From: Candidatus Iainarchaeum sp.
Lineage (GTDB): Archaea > Iainarchaeota > Iainarchaeia > Iainarchaeales > UBA10191
Assembly: GCA_013331925.1 (NCBI GenBank)
Contig: DUFJ01000026.1
Coordinates: forward strand, 932 to 11,189
Length of the DNA stretch: 10,258 nt
Direction: 5' to 3'
This document shows, piece by piece, positions 6,887 through 10,258 of the stretch (position 1 is its first letter; the number at the start of each line of letters is the position of its first letter). The translations under genes and the position numbers were made by a program. A model generated the notes under the pieces. The model was not told where the DNA came from. It searched no databases and was given only the letters and a program-made list of their open reading frames with translations.

Positions 6887-6895
6887 TTTTTTTAA
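6887..6895 (+). promoter_or_regulatory. Possible TATA-like box for the UPF0104 gene
   Basis: A run of seven T's ending in AA lies about 28 bases before the ATG at 6920, the spacing expected of a leaderless archaeal promoter. The match is weak. A better-looking AAATATTT at 6908-6915 is too close to the start codon to direct it. Confidence 0.35.
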
Positions 6896-6919
6896 GCAAG
6901 CGCAACAAATATTTTTTGA

Positions 6920-7864
6920 ATGAAAAAGATAATACTGCCTGTTTTGGGAATTATCGTGCTTGGCATATTGCTAACGCAAGTCAATCTGCAGGAGGTTTTA
7001 AACCAGCTGCAGAAGGCCAGACCTGAATTCCTGCTTGCAGCCGCTATCCTGTCTTTTGTGACTGCTTTTGTAAAATCACTTAAGTGGAAACAAATTGTGG
7101 AGGCTACCGGGCATAAAATTTCCAATGTTAAAGCATTCAAGGCTTTCTCAATCGGATTTGCACTAAGCCTGGCAAGCCCGGGAAGAATTGGGGACTTTGC
7201 AAGGGCATTATTCATAAAAGACAGGAAAAGGGGGCTTGCTTCGGGACTGGCGACAGTAGTAATAGACAGGATTATAGACATTATACTCCTGTTCTGCCTT
7301 GCCGCAATAGGACTATTAGTCATTGCTGAAAAATTCCAAAACCAAGGCTTTGAGATTGCAATACTTGCAGCCATATTGTTAAGCATTGCATTGAGTGTGA
7401 TGCTTTTCAGCAGGGAAAAAGCCAGGATAGTCCTAAAGCCTTTTTTCAGGCTGATAATTCCTGAAAGATTTAAAGGAAGAGCAAAATCATTCTTTAACGA
7501 ATTTTACAAGGCGTTGAAAAGTTTTGCAAAAAACAAGGAAAAAGTTGCAAAAAGCATTATTCTCGGCCTACTGTCTTGGGCTTTAACCATTGCTTTCGCG
7601 CTTTTGATAGCACAGGGAGTTCAATTGAATGCCGACCTTATATTCATTGCAGCCTGCATTCCAATATTGCTGATAGTTGAAACAATCCCAATATCAATTG
7701 CAGGAATTGGCACAAGGGATGCCACAGCTGTTTTTCTTTTCTCCTTTGCGGGAATCAGCCCGGAAAAGAGCATTTCATTCTCGCTGCTTTTTCTTTTCTT
7801 TGGATACTTAATTCTGGGTTTTTTTGGAGCGGTGCTTTCATTCAAAGAAAAAATCAGGGCTTAA
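6920..7864 (+). CDS. UPF0104 / lysylphosphatidylglycerol-synthase-type membrane protein
   Basis: This 314-residue protein has about eight hydrophobic helices and the family's three conserved patches. SPGRIGDFARA is at 86-96, VIDRIID at 114-120, and IPISIAGIGTRDA at 256-268. The family (PF03706, LPG_synthase_TM) is the membrane half of bacterial MprF/AglD-like proteins. In Haloferax, AglD carries such a domain next to a dolichyl-phosphate GT2. No aminoacyl-transferase domain is attached here. Standalone archaeal members often neighbour GT2 genes, and a role in lipid or lipid-linked sugar translocation or transfer is commonly proposed but not proven. The gene faces away from the DPM-like GT2 across an 87-base gap, so the pair may act as a split AglD-like unit (inference). 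It ends 4 bases from the stop of the convergent GT-C gene. The start at 6920 leads straight into the first helix. Confidence 0.88.
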   Translation: MKKIILPVLGIIVLGILLTQVNLQEVLNQLQKARPEFLLAAAILSFVTAFVKSLKWKQIVEATGHKISNVKAFKAFSIGFALSLASPGRIGDFARALFIKDRKRGLASGLATVVIDRIIDIILLFCLAAIGLLVIAEKFQNQGFEIAILAAILLSIALSVMLFSREKARIVLKPFFRLIIPERFKGRAKSFFNEFYKALKSFAKNKEKVAKSIILGLLSWALTIAFALLIAQGVQLNADLIFIAACIPILLIVETIPISIAGIGTRDATAVFLFSFAGISPEKSISFSLLFLFFGYLILGFFGAVLSFKEKIRA

Positions 7865-7868
7865 AAAA

Positions 7869-9356
7869 TCACTTTATTTCAAAAAGATTAAGGCAGTCTC
7901 TTGAAAAAACACTGGCAAGCTTTCCCTGCCTTTCAAGTTCCTGCAAGACGGCAGGGTTCCAATCATCATTATAGCAAGTAACTGCAAGGTGGGAAAAGCC
8001 TTGGCCTTCCAGGGCGGCATAAACTTGAAAACCTGCAGAGTTTGAACCTATCCCAGCCAGCCCCGAAGATTCTTTTCCAGAATAGAAAGAAACCTGCCTG
8101 TACTTGTTTAATGAAGCAATTTTCGAATCTTCGGGGAGATGGCTTATTGCATCATACAAGGGCATTTCACTTTCAGCAATGCTTTTGTACTGCAATGCTG
8201 AAAAGCTTGAAAGGGCAGCAGAATAGAAAGCAAACAACAGCAAGGCAGCAAAAGCGGCTGTTTTAAGCCTGCCAGGCTTTTCTGTTTCAATCCCCTTGGC
8301 AAAGAAGAATCCTACAAGAGAGATGACTGGAATCAGGTAACGAACGTAAAACACGCCATTATTATCAATGCTGTTGTACGCTGCGAGGGCGAGCAAGAGC
8401 AGAAAGCACGAAAGCATTGAAAGCAATATCTTGCTTTTTTCCCTCAAAGCGCTCCAAGCGCCTTTCAAGGCGAAAAAAGCCAAAGGCAAGGCCAAAAGTG
8501 CAAAAGCCAATGCTGCAGGAAGCCATTGAATTTGCTTCAGCAACGGAAAGTTTGAAAAAGCGCTGTCCGGAGGAAAGTCAAAGAACGAAATGAAAGATTT
8601 GAAAAGATTCTGCGGCAGAAGAGCATGCCAAGGCAGTGCCCTGGAAACAGTTTCAGCAGCAGGGGCTGCGCTTGAAGGGTTTGAAAAATAAGAAAAAGCA
8701 AACCAGGCTATTGAAAGCACAAAGGCAACTGAAACAACCCCAACAAGCAGCTGCTTTGATGTTTTTTTGGAAAGCAAAACCCAGCAGGAAACAAGAAGGA
8801 TAGGCAAAAGAATTGCAACAGTTATTTTCGACAGGACGACAAGCGGAATGCTCAAGCAAAGAAATGCAAGGCTGGTTTTTGAAGGCTTTTCTAAAGAACG
8901 CAAGAGCAAGAAGTAAAAAAGCAGGAGCATTACAGAAGCAAAAGAGTCAATGTAATTGACTGGCGAATACCTTACAAGCCACGGGAAAACTGCCACAAAA
9001 GCAGTTCCGCCAAGAATTGCCGCCCTTGACTTGAAAAGCCTTGAAATTATCAGAAAAGAAAGAATAATCTGCGCCAGCATCACAAAAAAAGGGATTATGC
9101 GGATGAAAGGCATCTGCACCGGAAGCCTGGTGATGGAGTAAAAAGCAAAATTCAAGTAATGATACAGCGGTGTTGTAAGCATGTCCGGAGTTTGAATAAT
9201 TCCTGTCTTGAGCGCTTCAGAGATTATCCTCAAATGAAACAATGAATCAGCGTAAGCGCTTTCGGGCAGTACGGCAAATCCAAAAAGCCTTGCAAATACC
9301 CCTAAAGCCAGCGCCAAGGCCGCCAGCGTAATTGCGGTTTTTTCCGAAAGAGCCAC
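7869..9356 (-). CDS. GT-C glycosyltransferase, GT39/PMT-like integral membrane protein
   Basis: From the GTG at 9356 this is a 495-residue protein. After the first helix comes YADSLFHLRIISEALKTG (35-52) with D37 and H41, the first-loop acid and histidine typical of ArnT/PMT enzymes. NYIDSF with D137 is in the second outer loop, and VFYVRYLIPV (335-344) matches the RYLxP motif late in the helix bundle. About 11 helices precede a soluble outer tail from about 390, with C461 and C488. The family takes sugar from a polyprenyl-phosphate donor and places it on a protein, lipid or glycan outside the cell. A TTG at 9374 would add six residues, but the TATA-like box at 9380-9387 is too close to it and sits the expected 28 bases from the GTG. 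The substrate is unknown. Confidence 0.85.
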   Translation of the reverse strand: MALSEKTAITLAALALALGVFARLFGFAVLPESAYADSLFHLRIISEALKTGIIQTPDMLTTPLYHYLNFAFYSITRLPVQMPFIRIIPFFVMLAQIILSFLIISRLFKSRAAILGGTAFVAVFPWLVRYSPVNYIDSFASVMLLLFYFLLLRSLEKPSKTSLAFLCLSIPLVVLSKITVAILLPILLVSCWVLLSKKTSKQLLVGVVSVAFVLSIAWFAFSYFSNPSSAAPAAETVSRALPWHALLPQNLFKSFISFFDFPPDSAFSNFPLLKQIQWLPAALAFALLALPLAFFALKGAWSALREKSKILLSMLSCFLLLLALAAYNSIDNNGVFYVRYLIPVISLVGFFFAKGIETEKPGRLKTAAFAALLLFAFYSAALSSFSALQYKSIAESEMPLYDAISHLPEDSKIASLNKYRQVSFYSGKESSGLAGIGSNSAGFQVYAALEGQGFSHLAVTCYNDDWNPAVLQELERQGKLASVFSRDCLNLFEIK

Positions 9357-9379
9357 GGTATTGAAAAAGCCCAAAAGTG

Positions 9380-9387
9380 TTTAATAA
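9380..9387 (-). promoter_or_regulatory. TATA-like box for the GT39-like gene
   Basis: On the minus strand the sequence reads TTATTAAA, centred about 28 bases before the GTG at 9356. The spacing matches the other promoter-proximal genes of the window and argues for a leaderless GTG start rather than the TTG at 9374, which would lie only 6 bases from the box. Confidence 0.5.
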
Positions 9388-9430
9388 GCTGGACAAAAAA
9401 ATGGTTCAAAAGTGATAAGGCAATTGATAA

Positions 9431-9462
9431 AAAGCTTTCACTAGCCAAACCAGTAAAGCTTT
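9431..9462. repeat. Imperfect inverted repeat ending at a TATA-like box
   Basis: The left arm AAAGCTTTCACT (9431-9442) and right arm AGTAAAGCTTT (9452-9462) pair over 11 bases with one bulged C and a 9-base spacer. Each arm also contains the self-complementary AAAGCTTT, with the two copies 24 bases apart. The right arm runs into the TATA-like box of the plus-strand GT2, so it could be an operator. That role is inference. Confidence 0.4.
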
Positions 9463-9469
9463 ATTAAAA
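9460..9469 (+). promoter_or_regulatory. TATA-like box for the right-edge GT2
   Basis: TTTATTAAAA predicts transcription starting near 9491, about 12 bases before the TTG at 9503. A GGAG at 9488-9491 could act as a ribosome site only if transcription starts slightly earlier. Confidence 0.45.
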
Positions 9470-9502
9470 ACAAAGCCTAATCGTTCCGGAGAGTCTTTTG
9501 AA

Positions 9503-10258
9503 TTGCAGAAAAAACTTGTAGTAATGATTCCTGCATTCAACGAGCAGGAAACAATAGAAGAAGTAGTGAAGGGAATTCCAAAAAAAGTTATTGGATTCTC
9601 CAAGGTTGAAGTTTTAGTAGTGGATGACGGCTCTACGGACAAGACTCTTGAAAATGCAAGAAAAGCTAAAGCAGACAAGATTGTAAAGCACGTTAAAAAC
9701 AAGGGCTTGGGGAATGCATTCAGGACTGGCTTGGACAATGCTCTAAGAATGGGGGCTGACATTATTGTAAACATTGACGCTGACGGCCAGTTCAACCCTA
9801 AAGACATCGAAAGGCTTTGCGCGCCAGTGCTGGAAGGAAAAGCCGACATGGCAACTTGCTCGCGGTTTGCTTTGAAAGAATTCCAGCCAAAAATGCCTTT
9901 GTCCAAGAAAATCGGCAACTGGCTCTTCACTAAAGCGATAAGCGTTGCGGCAGGAAAAAAATTCACTGACACCCAATGCGGCTTTAGGGCTTACAGCAGG
10001 GAAACAGCGCTAAGAATGACTCTTTTTGGAAAATTCACTTACACACAAGAGGTTTTCATGGACCTGGCAAACAAGGGCTTTGACATTGTTGAAGTGCCCT
10101 GCAAGCTGGCGAGGGAGCAAAGGAAAGGAAAGTCAAAGATCGTGAAAAACTGGTTTGATTACGGCTTGAAGGCAATGCTGATAATAGCAAGAAGCCTTCG
10201 GGACTACAAGCCGCTGGCTTTTTTCGGCAGCATTTGGGGAATAATATTCGCAATCGGG
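9503..10258 (+). CDS. Polyprenyl-phosphate-type GT2 with C-terminal membrane domain (partial, cut by right edge)
   Basis: The frame runs 252 codons to the window edge. VVMIPAFNEQETI at 6-18 opens the GT-A fold, VLVVDDGSTDKT at 37-48 binds the nucleotide, and INIDADGQFNP-like residues (NIDADGQFNP, 90-99) carry the DxD site. CSRF is at 119-122, DTQCGFRAY at 156-164, and TYTQEVFMDLANKGFDIVEV at 179-198. A hydrophobic stretch begins at about 238 and is cut off, so at least one membrane segment follows. This is the architecture of archaeal DPM synthases with membrane helices and of GtrB-like enzymes. The frame has no convincing ATG before MIPAFNE, and starting there would remove the first strand, so TTG at 9503 is chosen. 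It is divergent from the GT39-like gene, a plausible user of its product (inference). Confidence 0.88.
   Translation, partial: MQKKLVVMIPAFNEQETIEEVVKGIPKKVIGFSKVEVLVVDDGSTDKTLENARKAKADKIVKHVKNKGLGNAFRTGLDNALRMGADIIVNIDADGQFNPKDIERLCAPVLEGKADMATCSRFALKEFQPKMPLSKKIGNWLFTKAISVAAGKKFTDTQCGFRAYSRETALRMTLFGKFTYTQEVFMDLANKGFDIVEVPCKLAREQRKGKSKIVKNWFDYGLKAMLIIARSLRDYKPLAFFGSIWGIIFAIG

Noticed and set aside
6908..6915. AAATATTT as the UPF0104 promoter box
   Set aside because: It is only a few bases before the ATG, so transcription from it would begin inside the gene, and no suitable later start exists.
6892..7386. A 164-codon minus-strand open frame
   Set aside because: It is antisense to the UPF0104 gene, whose conserved patches fix the coding strand.
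9357..9374. TTG start adding six residues to the GT39-like protein
   Set aside because: It is possible, but the TATA-like box at 9380-9387 would lie almost on top of it. The GTG at 9356 has the spacing seen for other leaderless genes here.
9406..9972. A 188-codon minus-strand open frame
   Set aside because: It lies antisense to the clear GT2 at 9503-10258, whose motifs are unmistakable, and its own translation shows no recognisable domain.
1..10258. tRNA, rRNA, CRISPR, insertion sequence or toxin-antitoxin elements
   Set aside because: The gaps are short (the longest, 9357-9502, is 146 bases). I saw no cloverleaf, spaced direct repeat array, transposase motif or terminal inverted repeat.

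Overview
This window appears to come from an archaeal genome. Starts sit about 28-31 bases downstream of AT-rich TATA-like boxes, often with no room for a ribosome binding site. GGTGA-type sites appear only inside operons, and the protein set is that of archaeal surface-glycan or glycolipid synthesis. Small single-domain proteins, very tight packing, and GTG/TTG starts would fit an uncultivated (possibly DPANN-type) archaeon, but the lineage cannot be fixed from sequence reading alone. No RNA genes, insertion sequences or CRISPR arrays were seen.

Layout, left to right. (1) Bases 1-3760, minus strand: a tightly coupled operon read right to left. It encodes a B12-binding radical SAM enzyme, a membrane-anchored family 2 glycosyltransferase, a NodB-like deacetylase and a class I SAM methyltransferase that runs off the left edge. 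Junctions are a TAATG overlap, an ATGA overlap and a 12-base gap with a GGTGA site. (2) Bases 3830-6137, plus strand: a second methyltransferase and a multi-spanning GT-C-like membrane protein, fired divergently from a shared AT-rich promoter that carries a perfect inverted repeat. (3) Bases 6134-6832, minus strand: a dolichyl-phosphate-mannose-synthase-like GT2. Its stop interlocks with that of the GT-C-like gene in one CTAG. (4) Bases 6920-7864, plus strand: a UPF0104/LPG-synthase-type membrane protein. (5) Bases 7869-9356, minus strand: a second GT-C enzyme of the GT39/PMT type. (6) Bases 9503-10258, plus strand: a second polyprenyl-phosphate-type GT2 with a C-terminal membrane segment, cut by the right edge.

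How the genes may work together (inference): the two DPM-like GT2 enzymes would charge a polyprenyl phosphate with sugar on the cytoplasmic side. The two GT-C proteins would use such lipid-linked sugars on the outer face, and the UPF0104 protein may help in lipid or sugar-lipid handling. The left operon would build and tailor a sugar-bearing lipid or glycan by glycosylation, deacetylation, methylation and a radical step. That mix is reminiscent of bacterial hopanoid head-group operons and is the most interesting hypothesis in the window.
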